From positions 1-52,247 of IMG/VR virus record IMGVR_UViG_3300022747_000235: DNA of 52,247 nt. The stretch is one strand, 5' to 3'. The translations under genes and the position numbers were made by a program. Position 1 is the first letter of the stretch. Every line of letters begins with the position of its first letter. This DNA comes from a virus. Below the pieces are notes generated by a model. That model made no database searches and was not told the DNA's origin. It worked only from the letters and a program-made list of their open reading frames with translations. Positions 1 through 8,100 of the stretch are shown one piece after another.

Positions 1-99
1 ACAAGATCAACCGAATCGACGAATTGCTGCCATGGAACTGGAAACACTTCGCTAGTCAGGCCGCAGCTGCCTGAATGGCGGTCCTTATCGGGCGGTTAC
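1..99 (+). mobile_element. End of an IS66-family insertion sequence
   Basis: The leftmost 99 bases look like the transposase-distal end of an IS66-type element. They contain the transposase C-terminus and then, read outward from position 99 on the minus strand, the terminus GTAACCGCCC, which resembles IS66-family ends. Bases 100-107 would be one copy of the 8-bp target duplication that this family makes; the other copy lies outside the window. The boundary is inferred from one end only. Confidence 0.55.
3..74 (+). CDS. IS66-family transposase, C-terminal fragment
   Basis: The frame opens at the window edge and encodes 23 residues before TGA. It includes INRIDELLPWNW, which resembles the conserved C-terminal tail of IS66 TnpC transposases. 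The rest of the gene lies left of the window. The family call rests on this short motif together with the IS66-like terminus just after it. Confidence 0.6.
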   Translation, partial: KINRIDELLPWNWKHFASQAAAA

Positions 100-1365
100 A
101 GCTCTACCGTCGAGGCGCCCGGCGCTTCCGGTTGGTCCACCCCGGCCCGTGACGTCCACTCCCACCACCACCATTCCTGTCAAATGCCAGACGGCCGCCA
201 TCAAGACCCCCATATTGAAGGCAAACTCATTGGCACAGCTTTGCGCGAAGAACACGCCTTCAAGGAACATGCAGGACCCTTTGCAGAGCTGAACGACGGG
301 GCAGGACATGCACTCGGGCCGGAAGGCAAAATGCGTTGCGGTGTCGAGTGCGATGGCCTCGAAGTCCGCGACATGCCCAATCTTGTGCACGCCCTTGGCC
401 CCGGTGTTCTGACAAGTCATGACATTGCCGCGCAGATCGACGGCAATGCTATCTTCGCGATCCATCCCGCATTTCTGGCCAAGGGCCTCAATGGGCCGCC
501 GGCGCTGGATCGAGGCGTAGAATTCGTCGATGCGCGCGCCGAGGCCAAAGGCGTTCGGGTCCTCGACCAGCGCCTCGAAGATCGACCGCGTCAGGCTGTT
601 CAACTCAGCGGGCTCAAACCGCCCCGTCCCAAGCGCCGTCGCCGCATCATAGACATTCACCACGCCCTCAAGCCCCACGAAGATGTCCGGCCCGACCTTT
701 TCGGCAAACCAGGCCTTCAGCGCCCGAAGATCGTGATGGTCGCGCGTCAGCACCGCATTGAACCCGGTCTTGTCCGGTCGCTCGGCCAGCAAGGATTCAA
801 TCCAGCGCCGCTTATCCGGATCATCAAGCGGATCCGGCCCGCGCAAAGGCTGCCCCGGCCCGTCATGCGAGAGCGTGATCGCGATGTCATGCGCGGCAAT
901 GAAGTCGATCTTTTCCCGGTCAAGCAATGATCCATTCGTGATGATCGAGAAGGCCGCTTTCGGGAACCGCGCCGCCAACACCGGCACCAACCGCTTGATC
1001 TTGGCCCAGTAAAGAAACGGCTCCCCACCCCAGAGTTCGATCTTTTCCGGTGCGTCCGTGATCCAACTGTCAAGTTCAGTCAGGAAGCGCTCGACATCCG
1101 CAAGCTTCGAGACCGTGGCATCGGCGATCTGGAAGGCCTGGCTGCAATAGCTGCAGGCATAATTGCACGAGAGCCCCAGCTGGATTTTCAGGAGGCGGGG
1201 TGCGCGGGATTTGCCGAGGGGCTTGTCTTTGGCCACGCGCGGCACCGGGTCGAAGGTTCCCGGTTCGACCGGCAGCGGCAGACCCTCGCAGTCCGAGGTA
1301 TGTGGGTTGTAGCGGACGTGATGACGGCTGCCATCCCGTGCTTCCAGAGTGAGATCAAACCACAT
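85..1365 (-). CDS. Radical SAM/SPASM peptide-modifying enzyme, 3' end altered by an IS
   Basis: Radical SAM enzymes with a SPASM domain usually install radical-based crosslinks or epimerisations in ribosomally made peptides or proteins. The [4Fe-4S]-binding CxxxCxxC is at C67-C71-C74 (CNYACSYC), followed by GGEP at 113-116. The C-terminal SPASM region has cysteines at 299, 318, 352, 355, 361, 365 and 377, the spacing expected for two auxiliary clusters. The start overlaps the stop of the upstream oxygenase gene (TGATG), so translation is coupled. The last four codons and the stop come from the IS66-like end, so the native C-terminus is unknown, but every cluster ligand is upstream of that. 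The likely substrate is the Cys-tailed protein two genes upstream (inference). Confidence 0.85.
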   Translation of the reverse strand: MWFDLTLEARDGSRHHVRYNPHTSDCEGLPLPVEPGTFDPVPRVAKDKPLGKSRAPRLLKIQLGLSCNYACSYCSQAFQIADATVSKLADVERFLTELDSWITDAPEKIELWGGEPFLYWAKIKRLVPVLAARFPKAAFSIITNGSLLDREKIDFIAAHDIAITLSHDGPGQPLRGPDPLDDPDKRRWIESLLAERPDKTGFNAVLTRDHHDLRALKAWFAEKVGPDIFVGLEGVVNVYDAATALGTGRFEPAELNSLTRSIFEALVEDPNAFGLGARIDEFYASIQRRRPIEALGQKCGMDREDSIAVDLRGNVMTCQNTGAKGVHKIGHVADFEAIALDTATHFAFRPECMSCPVVQLCKGSCMFLEGVFFAQSCANEFAFNMGVLMAAVWHLTGMVVVGVDVTGRGGPTGSAGRLDGRAVTAR

Positions 1366-1991
1366 CAGTCAAAAAGCCTTTCCTCGATCGCCACGGGCAG
1401 ATTGACGCGGAAGTTCGCGACCACCTGCACATGGCGAGCACGCCCCTCATAGGGGTGCTGGTTGTGGGGAGTATGGGAGGGGAAGACCACCGAGAGCCCG
1501 GGGCGCGGATTGACCGAGAAGCCATGGCGGCTCTCAAACGGCAACCGTCCCTCATCGAAGTAGCGCGACGGATCCTCGATCACGAAGCGCGGCGTGCCGA
1601 CAGAGTTCACCGGCTGCCCCGCCCCACTGCCGGTCAGGAAGTGGACGCAGGTGAGGTCCCCCTCGCGGCTGTCCTTGTGGGTGGAGATGAAGCCACCGGG
1701 CTCGATGATGAGGGCGCGGTTTTCACAATGGTGGGGATCGAGATAGGGCGCCCAGGGACCAAGCACGGCCCGCGCACAGGCAAAGAGATGGGATTTCAGG
1801 GACTGGCCAGCCGCGGTTCTCTCAAGGATGCCCCGCACCCGCCGCTCGGCCGCCGAAAGCCGCGCGCCCCCGCTCCCCACCGCGGCGATGGCCTCGTCAG
1901 CCAGCTGCCGGTTCACCGGCCAGTCCACCGGCGTTTCAAAAAAACTGACCCGGGTCGGCCAGAGCTCCAGGCGCGTGCTGCGAACCTCCAT
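1365..1991 (-). CDS. 2OG-Fe(II) dioxygenase-like protein
   Basis: This 208-aa protein has the facial-triad pattern of 2-oxoglutarate/Fe(II) oxygenases: HxD at H105/D107 (STHKD), a distal histidine at H173 or H176 (PSHTPHNQH), and arginines at 184 and 186 that could bind 2OG. Such enzymes hydroxylate or otherwise oxidise protein or peptide side chains. I place the start at ATG 1991, two bases after the stop of the Cys-tailed gene. Longer reading frames would run back through that gene. It sits between the putative substrate and the radical SAM gene. The specific reaction is unknown. Confidence 0.75.
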   Translation of the reverse strand: MEVRSTRLELWPTRVSFFETPVDWPVNRQLADEAIAAVGSGGARLSAAERRVRGILERTAAGQSLKSHLFACARAVLGPWAPYLDPHHCENRALIIEPGGFISTHKDSREGDLTCVHFLTGSGAGQPVNSVGTPRFVIEDPSRYFDEGRLPFESRHGFSVNPRPGLSVVFPSHTPHNQHPYEGRARHVQVVANFRVNLPVAIEERLFD

Positions 1992-1993
1992 TT

Positions 1994-2308
1994 TCAGCAC
2001 CGGCAGGCGCAGTTGCAGTTGAAGCTCTTGCGGTTGGCGGTGATCGTGACGGTGGCCCCAGTCCCGCCGCCCGACAGGCTTTCGATATAGCAATTGTAGG
2101 TTGTGGTGCCGCCAAACCCGCTGTTAACGCCGCCAGACCCGTAAACCGCCCCCGTCGCAACTCCCGTAGCGCCAGAACTCGGCACCCCATTGACCAAAGC
2201 CACTTCGCTGACATCCCCGGTGCCGATGACCGGCTTGTTGGCGATACGCGCCCAATCCACAAAGCCCGTGTCATCGATCACGATGGTGGTTCCAACCTTA
2301 TAGGCCAT
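1994..2308 (-). CDS. Gly-rich 104-aa protein with a Cys-x-Cys-x-Cys-x-Cys tail, candidate modification substrate
   Basis: The ATG at 2308 has a strong AAGGAGG ribosome-binding site. The N-terminal half (MAYKVGTTIVIDDTG...) resembles short phage tail-fibre adaptor sequences. Residues 43-85 are rich in Gly, Ser and Thr. The protein ends in SFNCNCACRC, with cysteines at 98, 100, 102 and 104, the last being the final residue; C73 is the only other cysteine. A core-like Cys tail lying directly beside a SPASM enzyme and two 2OG oxygenases is the layout of a ribosomally synthesised, modified peptide. It could instead be a fibre tip whose C-terminus is modified or binds metal. No family is recognised. 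Confidence 0.75.
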   Translation of the reverse strand: MAYKVGTTIVIDDTGFVDWARIANKPVIGTGDVSEVALVNGVPSSGATGVATGAVYGSGGVNSGFGGTTTYNCYIESLSGGGTGATVTITANRKSFNCNCACRC

Positions 2309-3038
2309 GGCCGCCTCCTTGTGCCTGATGGGCCAGGATCTCGGCGAGCCCGGCCTTGCAATGGGAATTCGGAAGGGTGAGCGAACAGAGGACCGGAATG
2401 CACATCCGCTCCTCCCCCGCGAAGAACGTGCTGTCGTGGGGAAGATGCCCCTCGAAGACGAGCATGGACCCCGCCTTGGGCTCGACCGCATACCAACCGC
2501 CAGTGTAGGCGTCCGGGTTGCGACAGGGCCAAAGCCGCTTGCCGACATTGGCCGGATCATAAAACCGCACCGCCCCGCGATGAAGCGAGGTGTCCGGACA
2601 ATCGGCATCCAGCACCACCCGCGGGTAATAGGTGCAGACGATATCGCTCTGGATATGGGTGTGGGTGTTGATCCCTACGTTCTCGTACAACGCCCGGCGC
2701 TGCCAGAACGTATCCGACATCATGGCGATCTCGCCGGTATGGTCATAGCCATAGGCCAGCTGCAGATATTCCCGCACGCCGGCGGCCACCATTTGCGCCA
2801 GTACCGCGAGGGCCGGGTCCTGCCGGTCCATCAGGAAGTTATGCCGCAGATGCCCGAGATGATTGGTCGTATCGCCCACATTGCGGCCATTCCCCGCATG
2901 CTGGATGCGATGGGCCTCGGCATCCTCAGCCGCCAGCGCGTAAAGGCGGTCATTGAAGCCCGCGGGCATCTGCCAGTGCTTGTGCAGCACGAAGCTTGGA
3001 TAGATCACTTGGAACTCACTCGTGGTCGGAATTTCCAT
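2298..3038 (-). CDS. Putative 2OG-Fe(II) oxygenase (TIGR02466/PF13759-like)
   Basis: The 246-aa product has the HxH...H pattern of this phage-associated oxygenase family: H126 and H128 (NTHTHIQ), H201 (GHLPHDST) and R211. Between them lie GAVRFYDPA and GSMLVFEGHLPH, the double-stranded beta-helix strands expected of the fold. Its architecture is unlike that of the second oxygenase, so the two are not recent duplicates. The start overlaps the upstream stop by one base, and its own end overlaps the start of the Cys-tailed gene by 11 bases. A role in modifying tail proteins or the Cys-tailed substrate is inferred from position. Confidence 0.75.
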   Translation of the reverse strand: MEIPTTSEFQVIYPSFVLHKHWQMPAGFNDRLYALAAEDAEAHRIQHAGNGRNVGDTTNHLGHLRHNFLMDRQDPALAVLAQMVAAGVREYLQLAYGYDHTGEIAMMSDTFWQRRALYENVGINTHTHIQSDIVCTYYPRVVLDADCPDTSLHRGAVRFYDPANVGKRLWPCRNPDAYTGGWYAVEPKAGSMLVFEGHLPHDSTFFAGEERMCIPVLCSLTLPNSHCKAGLAEILAHQAQGGGHGL

Positions 3039-3940
3039 CAGGTGACCTCCAGCACGATCTTGCCGATCGCAGTGTAATGCTCGGTGTTGAGTTTGACGGT
3101 GATGCGGTCGCCGGGGGCGAGCCCCGAGGCCTCGATGGCAAAGCTGCCGGTGCCGTCAGCAGAAGTGAGGAGGCGGCGTTTTGGCAGATAGCCCGCGTCG
3201 CTTTCCAGTTTCAGCGCGATGGCATGGGCAAAGGCGGAGCCGTCCGCGTTCCATCTGAGCGCGACCGGCACATCCACTCGCCCACCGGCTGGCACGGTGG
3301 CCGCCTCTGGGCCCAAGGCGTGGAAGTAGAACTGCTTGTACCAGAGCCCGTCCTTCGGGATCGTCGCATCGTCAATTTCGCCTGCCTGCACTGTGCCGTT
3401 CAGCAGGATCGGCGGGATCTGACAGAGAACCTCGATCCGGGCCTGATCGAAGGGCACCACCACCGGCAGAAAGACGACGAGCGCGTTCGAGATGCCTTCG
3501 CGTGCCCGGTACCGGAACGAGGTGGCGATCTTCTCCCGCGCAGATCGTGCAAAGCGGTTCCGCCAAGAGAGCGGTCGCCCGTCGGAGCAGACAGCCATGT
3601 CGATCAGGGCATGATCGACCAACTCGTCATGTCCGCGCATGCCACCGGCAACGAGGCAGGAGCGGCCCTTGTAAATCGCCCCCATCGGCGCGCCGGGAAG
3701 ATCCGGAACAAAGCATTCGTTATGAACGAGGTCGACAAAACCGGCCTGATTGCCAAAGGCCGGCCGCGCCTCGAGATGCGCCAAGAGATCGGCCCAGAGC
3801 ATGACCCCGCCCATGCCAGTTGCCGTGCCGGGTGCTGCGAACTCGAAGACGGCTATCGAGACATAGTCTGGTTTGACATCGACCGCGTAATGGCGCGGCA
3901 CGCCGCAATTGGTGATGGCATAAAGTCCGGTCTCGATCAT
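3038..3940 (-). CDS. Phage tail-module protein of unknown function
   Basis: This 300-aa protein is not recognised by family. The N-terminal half is globular and mixed. Residues from about 215 to the end are strand-rich with Gly/Asp turns (SFAIEASGLAPGDRITVKLN), as in an Ig-like or carbohydrate-binding beta-sandwich. ATGA overlap with the upstream S74 fibre gene and TGATG with the downstream oxygenase gene place it in the same transcript. It may be a fibre-associated structural protein. Confidence 0.6.
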   Translation of the reverse strand: MIETGLYAITNCGVPRHYAVDVKPDYVSIAVFEFAAPGTATGMGGVMLWADLLAHLEARPAFGNQAGFVDLVHNECFVPDLPGAPMGAIYKGRSCLVAGGMRGHDELVDHALIDMAVCSDGRPLSWRNRFARSAREKIATSFRYRAREGISNALVVFLPVVVPFDQARIEVLCQIPPILLNGTVQAGEIDDATIPKDGLWYKQFYFHALGPEAATVPAGGRVDVPVALRWNADGSAFAHAIALKLESDAGYLPKRRLLTSADGTGSFAIEASGLAPGDRITVKLNTEHYTAIGKIVLEVT

Positions 3941-4530
3941 GGGGTGGTCCTTTTCAGCTGATCGACCTCTTGGGCGAGGTCCTTGATGGCCTCGACAAGA
4001 AGGCCGATGAGATTGCCGTAGGCGAGGCGCAGCACGCCTTCGGCTTCGACCACGGCCTCCGGCGCGACCGCCTGCACGTCCTGCGCGATGAGGCCCATCT
4101 GCCGTACATCGCTGCCCGCCATGGTAAAGGTGACGCCGGTCAGCGCCTGCACCTTGGCCAGCGCATCCGGGATCGGGGCGATGTCGGATTTGAGCCGCGC
4201 GTCGGACGAAGAGACGAAGTTCGGCGCCGTGACCGTGCCAGTGAATGTCGCCCCAGCGAGCTGCGCAAAGGCGCTGGCCTGGGCCCCATCAAGCAGATCG
4301 GCATCGAGACCCGAGCCAGGCCCATCCTGCGCCATCACCTTGGCGAAGAGTTCGGCATCGGTCATGCCACCAGCCGTGACATCGACGATGCTCTCGACGC
4401 CGCTCGTGCTTTTCTTGAGATAGAGCTTTCCGTCTGTCACGTTGACCGCAAGCTCGCCGAGGACAAGGTCCGCAAGCACCGGCGCGCGCCCTGCGACCGC
4501 GCTGCGCTTCAAAAGCAAAGTATTGGCCAT
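3937..4530 (-). CDS. Tail-fibre protein with C-terminal S74 intramolecular chaperone domain
   Basis: The N-terminus (MANTLLLKRSAVAG) is the tail-attachment segment also seen in the neighbouring 546-aa fibre. The C-terminal part has the peptidase_S74 signature SSSDARLKSDI, then GLIAQDVQ and AYGNLIGLLVEAIKDL, with a final coiled coil. S74 domains trimerise fibres and cleave themselves off at the Ser preceding the DxR motif. A paralogue at 8812-9471 shares the segment TGVVTAPNF/TGTVTAPNF-SSSDARLKS. Confidence 0.85.
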   Translation of the reverse strand: MANTLLLKRSAVAGRAPVLADLVLGELAVNVTDGKLYLKKSTSGVESIVDVTAGGMTDAELFAKVMAQDGPGSGLDADLLDGAQASAFAQLAGATFTGTVTAPNFVSSSDARLKSDIAPIPDALAKVQALTGVTFTMAGSDVRQMGLIAQDVQAVAPEAVVEAEGVLRLAYGNLIGLLVEAIKDLAQEVDQLKRTTP

Positions 4531-4532
4531 GG

Positions 4533-6173
4533 TCAGAACGTCCCACCGTCGAGCGCCACGCCATTGATGGTGCCGCCGGTAATGCTGACGGATGCCGCCG
4601 ATTGCGTGGCAAGGGAGCCGAGCCCCAGGGTGGCGCGGGCGGTTGCCGCATCGGCATCATCGAGAAGCGTGCGGGCAAATGCCGTCAGCGCTGTGAGTGC
4701 CGCGGTGGCGGCCCCGCTGTAATAGGCGATCTGATCGGCCGCCGGGGTCAGCCCCCCAACACTGGCCAGTGCCGCGGCGAGGCTGAGGGTCGGGTTGCCT
4801 GCCACCGCATCGCCATTCGAGACAGAAAGCCCGGTGCCGGTCACCGCGATCGTCCGCGCCGCCACCGTCGCAGCGGCCGTCCGGACCACAAGCCCGTTGG
4901 TCGCCAAATTGTGCAGCGCCAGCGCCTGTCCAGTAAGCCCAACGGTATCTGCCGCCACGGCAATGCCGGTGCCTGCGCCCACATCCAGCGTGTTGCCGGA
5001 TTTGGCGAGGCCCGCCCCGGCCAGGATCTGCCCCGCCCCGGTGAACTGTACAAAGGTCACACCCGTGGTGCCGAGCGTCCCGCCCGGATCGACCGTGGCG
5101 AGATAGCCCATGTCGGCATTGACCGTGCCGCTTTCGACAAAGACGTAAGCCGAGACCAGTTTGGCCCAGGTGTCGGCATCAGAAGATCGAGCCCAGGCCC
5201 CAGCCGCTACGACATAGAGGCCGTTTTGACTTGCGGTCGACTGATCCTTCACCAGCACCCGATCGCCTGCGACGAGCGCCACGCCATCAAGCGTCATCGC
5301 ACCGGACAAGGCAGCGATATTAGCCGTACTGGCTGCCCGCACCGATTGCTTTGGCTCGAGCCCCTGGACCGTGAGGTCGACATAGGCTTTAGTCACTGCA
5401 TCCTGCGCACCCTGAGGATCACCAAGCCCTGTCAGGCGAAAGCCGCCGAGGGCGATATCCGCCGCGGGGGCTGCCAGCTGGTCAAGCCGGGTCGACCTCA
5501 CGAAGGCGGTCGTGGCGATCTGCGTCGTGTTCGTGCCGTTCGCAGGCGTCGGCGCCGTCGGCGTGCCTGTCAGCGCGGGAGAGGCGAGCGGCGCACGCGA
5601 GGTATCCGTTGGATGAATGTGATCGGCGCGGGCAAAGCGTGTGCCTGTACCGATTGAAGCCGTGCCGTCCATCGCAGGCGCAGTCGCACCAGCTTGGCCG
5701 AGCACAAAGGCGGTCGTCGCGATCTGGGTGCTGTTGGTGTCGGTTGTCGCCGTAGGTGCCGTGGGCGTGCCGGTGAGACCAGGGGACGCCAGCGGCGCCT
5801 TTGCATCAAGGGCGCCCTGCAGCCCTGTCACGTCGCTGAGCCCATGGAAATGGGCGAGCGCGGCCTTCGTGGCCAACCCTGCATCTACTTGGGATTTGCG
5901 CACGAGGTCGGTTGCCGCGCTGGCGTCCTCGGAGGATTTTGGGACGGTGACAAAGGTCTTTGCCCCCGCGATGCTTTGAGAAGCCGCGAGATCGACAAAG
6001 GCGCCTTTGCCCGCAAGCGGGATGACCGAGGTCGCATTGCCCGCCCCATCATCGCCCTTGCCGACATAAAGCGTGTCATCAACCTCGTTATGGGCAATCT
6101 CGCCAGATTTAAGCGCAGCCGGTGCGCCGGCTACGCCCGAGACGCGGCGTTTGAGTTGGATCGTATTGGCCAT
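4533..6173 (-). CDS. Tail-fibre protein with PLASPxLTGTPTAPT repeats
   Basis: The 546-aa product begins MANTIQLKRRVSG and carries two copies of the phage-fibre repeat PLASPxLTGTPTAPT...NxTQIATTAFV, followed by DAVTKAYVD segments and a long Ala/Gly/Thr-rich beta-helical stretch. These are hallmarks of tail-fibre shafts. The two-base gap to the S74 gene suggests that the shaft and its chaperone-bearing partner are made together. Confidence 0.85.
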   Translation of the reverse strand: MANTIQLKRRVSGVAGAPAALKSGEIAHNEVDDTLYVGKGDDGAGNATSVIPLAGKGAFVDLAASQSIAGAKTFVTVPKSSEDASAATDLVRKSQVDAGLATKAALAHFHGLSDVTGLQGALDAKAPLASPGLTGTPTAPTATTDTNSTQIATTAFVLGQAGATAPAMDGTASIGTGTRFARADHIHPTDTSRAPLASPALTGTPTAPTPANGTNTTQIATTAFVRSTRLDQLAAPAADIALGGFRLTGLGDPQGAQDAVTKAYVDLTVQGLEPKQSVRAASTANIAALSGAMTLDGVALVAGDRVLVKDQSTASQNGLYVVAAGAWARSSDADTWAKLVSAYVFVESGTVNADMGYLATVDPGGTLGTTGVTFVQFTGAGQILAGAGLAKSGNTLDVGAGTGIAVAADTVGLTGQALALHNLATNGLVVRTAAATVAARTIAVTGTGLSVSNGDAVAGNPTLSLAAALASVGGLTPAADQIAYYSGAATAALTALTAFARTLLDDADAATARATLGLGSLATQSAASVSITGGTINGVALDGGTF

Positions 6174-6400
6174 CAGAAGAAGCCTCCGTTGATGGGAGCG
6201 TCGGTCGGAAGAATTGTGACCCCGGGCGCACCCGTGTCGCCCTTGTCACCTTGCAGACCCGTTCGGCCTTGGGGCCCGGGCTGGCCGAGAAGCCGCACAG
6301 CCACTGGGCCGGCCAGAACGCGAAGCCGGATCGGTTCACTGGCTTTCAAATGCAGCCGGATGGGCCCGGTCAGGGGCCGGAGTTCAAGTGCTGCCGCCAC
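6173..6400 (-). CDS. Small collagen-like tail-fibre-associated protein
   Basis: This 75-aa protein has a central collagen-type Gly-x-y run (GQPGPQGRTGLQGDKG) between a short beta-rich N-terminus and a hydrophilic end. Collagen-like triplets trimerise phage fibres. Its start follows the upstream phage gene by three bases, and its stop overlaps the start of the 546-aa fibre gene. It may act as a fibre connector. Confidence 0.65.
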   Translation of the reverse strand: MAAALELRPLTGPIRLHLKASEPIRLRVLAGPVAVRLLGQPGPQGRTGLQGDKGDTGAPGVTILPTDAPINGGFF

Positions 6401-6403
6401 GGA

Positions 6404-6760
6404 TCAAAGCCCCGCAGAGGCAGGGAGCCTCGTCACCGGCAGGACCACAGGGATTTCCAGAACGAAGCCGAGGTGGCGGTCGGGTGTCAGATCGGTGCGG
6501 ACGAGATCCAGAACAATCCCGCCTGGCGCGAGGCTGGCCGTCACGTCTGGGACCAGAACGATTTCCAATGTGCGGACATCCACGCGCAGCACGCTGCCCG
6601 CCGCAGTGGAAAGTTCCGCCACCACCGTCGCGGCGGCGATCACGCTGCGCACCTGTCCAGCAAAGCTGGCCTCCTCGGGGAAGAGGTCTGCCTCGGCCTG
6701 CAGCTGCAGCCGGTATTCGTAGCCGATCAGGATGACTGGGCCTTCTTGCACGATTGTCAT
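6404..6760 (-). CDS. Hypothetical phage protein, beta-rich
   Basis: I start this gene at ATG 6760 (MTIVQEGPVILIGYEYRL), which overlaps the Rz1-like stop by four bases. The 118-aa product has regular strand-like segments and no cysteine. It has no recognisable domain. Its position between the spanins and the fibres suggests a structural or adaptor role. Confidence 0.6.
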   Translation of the reverse strand: MTIVQEGPVILIGYEYRLQLQAEADLFPEEASFAGQVRSVIAAATVVAELSTAAGSVLRVDVRTLEIVLVPDVTASLAPGGIVLDLVRTDLTPDRHLGFVLEIPVVLPVTRLPASAGL

Positions 6761-6960
6761 GGTTGCCACCCGCAAAGCCGCGCACCGATCTCGTTATGGG
6801 CGACGATCTGGGCAAGCGTGCCGTCCGAGAGAACATCTGCACGTGCCGGCCGAATGGGCTCAGCCCAATCGCAGTCGTTCCGCACCCCCCGTGGCTCAAT
6901 CGCGCATCCAGCGATCAACCCGGCGCTCAAGATCAACGCGGTCAGCAGTTTGCACGTCAT
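6757..6960 (-). CDS. Rz1-like outer-membrane spanin lipoprotein
   Basis: From ATG 6960 the product (67 aa) starts MTCKLLTALILSAGLIAGC, a signal peptide ending in a lipobox (LIAGC). Outer-membrane spanin subunits have this form. The gene begins inside the upstream Rz-like gene in another frame, the classic overlapping Rz/Rz1 arrangement. The mature part is short and Pro/Arg-containing, as in Rz1 proteins. Confidence 0.7.
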   Translation of the reverse strand: MTCKLLTALILSAGLIAGCAIEPRGVRNDCDWAEPIRPARADVLSDGTLAQIVAHNEIGARLCGWQP

Positions 6961-7153
6961 GACGGGTTTCCTGTGAAGCTTGCAGCGCCCGAATGCGGGC
7001 CTCGGCCGCGCGGATGGCAAACTCCGCCTCGGCTGCGTGACGCCCCTGGCGTTTCGCGATGCGCAGGGCGGAGATTAGGATCAAACACAGGGCGGCCAAA
7101 AGCGCGATGCGCTGCCCAAATGCGGTGACAATCCGCGTGACAAATACGATCAC
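6896..7153 (-). CDS. Rz-like inner-membrane spanin
   Basis: A GTG start at 7153 overlaps the endolysin stop (GTGA). The 85-aa product has one N-terminal membrane helix (IALLAALCLILISAL) and then a charged helical region rich in Ala, Glu and Arg, typical of an i-spanin periplasmic coiled coil. It pairs with the embedded lipoprotein gene to fuse the two membranes at lysis. Confidence 0.7.
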   Translation of the reverse strand: MIVFVTRIVTAFGQRIALLAALCLILISALRIAKRQGRHAAEAEFAIRAAEARIRALQASQETRHDVQTADRVDLERRVDRWMRD

Positions 7154-8082
7154 GGCGTTTTCCCCGACCTGTGATCGTCGATCCTGGCCGCCCGCGCTCT
7201 CAGGGCATAGAAGATCACGCCAAGGAACACGGCCGCCCCGATCCAAGGCAATGCCGCGGCAAGCCAACTCTCAAGCCCGATCAGGTTGAGCACGCGCCCG
7301 GCCGTATCGCGGGCCTCTTCGGCCTCGATCAGCGCTGGCGCGATCTGGCTGCCGATCGAGCCCGCAGCGCCAAGCACCCCAAGCCCAACTTGCGCATTAG
7401 CCGCGCTGATGATGCGGCTATTGGCAGGAATCCCGGATGCGCGCGCGGGCGCGATCTCGCGCGGCGCGGCGGTTTCTAGCGCCTGCGTCAGTGTCGCATC
7501 AATGATCGGCACCAGTGGCAAGTCATTGTCATGCCGAAAGGCGAGGATGGCTGCTCGGGTGCGAGGCCCCATTTGGCCATCCATCTTGCCAACTTCATGA
7601 TAGCCAAGCCCCGCCAGCCGGTGCTGAACGGCTTCGACCGACTTCTCCACCTGCGGGGCAACACGCCCTGCACGCCGGACGCCCAAGAGTTTCGAGGCCG
7701 GATAGCGCTTCACACTGACAGTATCATCCTGATTGCCGCCAAGTCCCCAGACCCAAGGCCCCTCGATCCGGTCTATGAAGAAGACATGGCCCTGCCAGCC
7801 AGACCCGCCGCGCGGGATTACCGCGATATCCCCCTGCCGGGCCTCCGCGATCTCCACGGGCATGCCCCAGTCGAGATAGGATCGCGCGTTCAACTGGCGC
7901 GTCGAGCGGATGCCGGCCGTCTCAAGGCAATGCCCGACAAAGGCCGCGCACCAGGCCACATCGTCATGCTCGACATGGGAATGGCCGACGGAGGCATACA
8001 TTTCGACGATTTTGGGATTGTCGGTGGGGCCCGCGCCCTCAGTCAGGCCGATGTAACTCTTGGCGATGTCAAAAGGCGTCAT
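7150..8082 (-). CDS. Endolysin with NlpC/P60-like (TIGR02594) domain, peptidoglycan-binding domain and C-terminal membrane helix
   Basis: The N-terminal domain has the Cys-His peptidase pattern WCAAFVGHCL (C45) and GHVFFI (H99) with GDIAVI, as in the TIGR02594 family that cuts peptidoglycan peptides. Residues about 147-206 (VQHRLAGLGYHEVGKMDGQMG) resemble a PG_binding_1 repeat. A hydrophobic helix at about 273-295 lies near the C-terminus, unusual for a soluble lambda-type lysin and suggesting membrane tethering. A hairpin terminator lies just upstream. Confidence 0.8.
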   Translation of the reverse strand: MTPFDIAKSYIGLTEGAGPTDNPKIVEMYASVGHSHVEHDDVAWCAAFVGHCLETAGIRSTRQLNARSYLDWGMPVEIAEARQGDIAVIPRGGSGWQGHVFFIDRIEGPWVWGLGGNQDDTVSVKRYPASKLLGVRRAGRVAPQVEKSVEAVQHRLAGLGYHEVGKMDGQMGPRTRAAILAFRHDNDLPLVPIIDATLTQALETAAPREIAPARASGIPANSRIISAANAQVGLGVLGAAGSIGSQIAPALIEAEEARDTAGRVLNLIGLESWLAAALPWIGAAVFLGVIFYALRARAARIDDHRSGKTP

Positions 8083-8100
8083 CTCTCTCTCCGATGCAAA

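Noticed and set aside
1365-2093. Longer start (2093) for the second oxygenase
   Set aside because: The extra N-terminus (…QPQELQLQLRLPVLK) is antisense-like read-through of the Cys-tailed gene; ATG 1991 is two bases after its stop.
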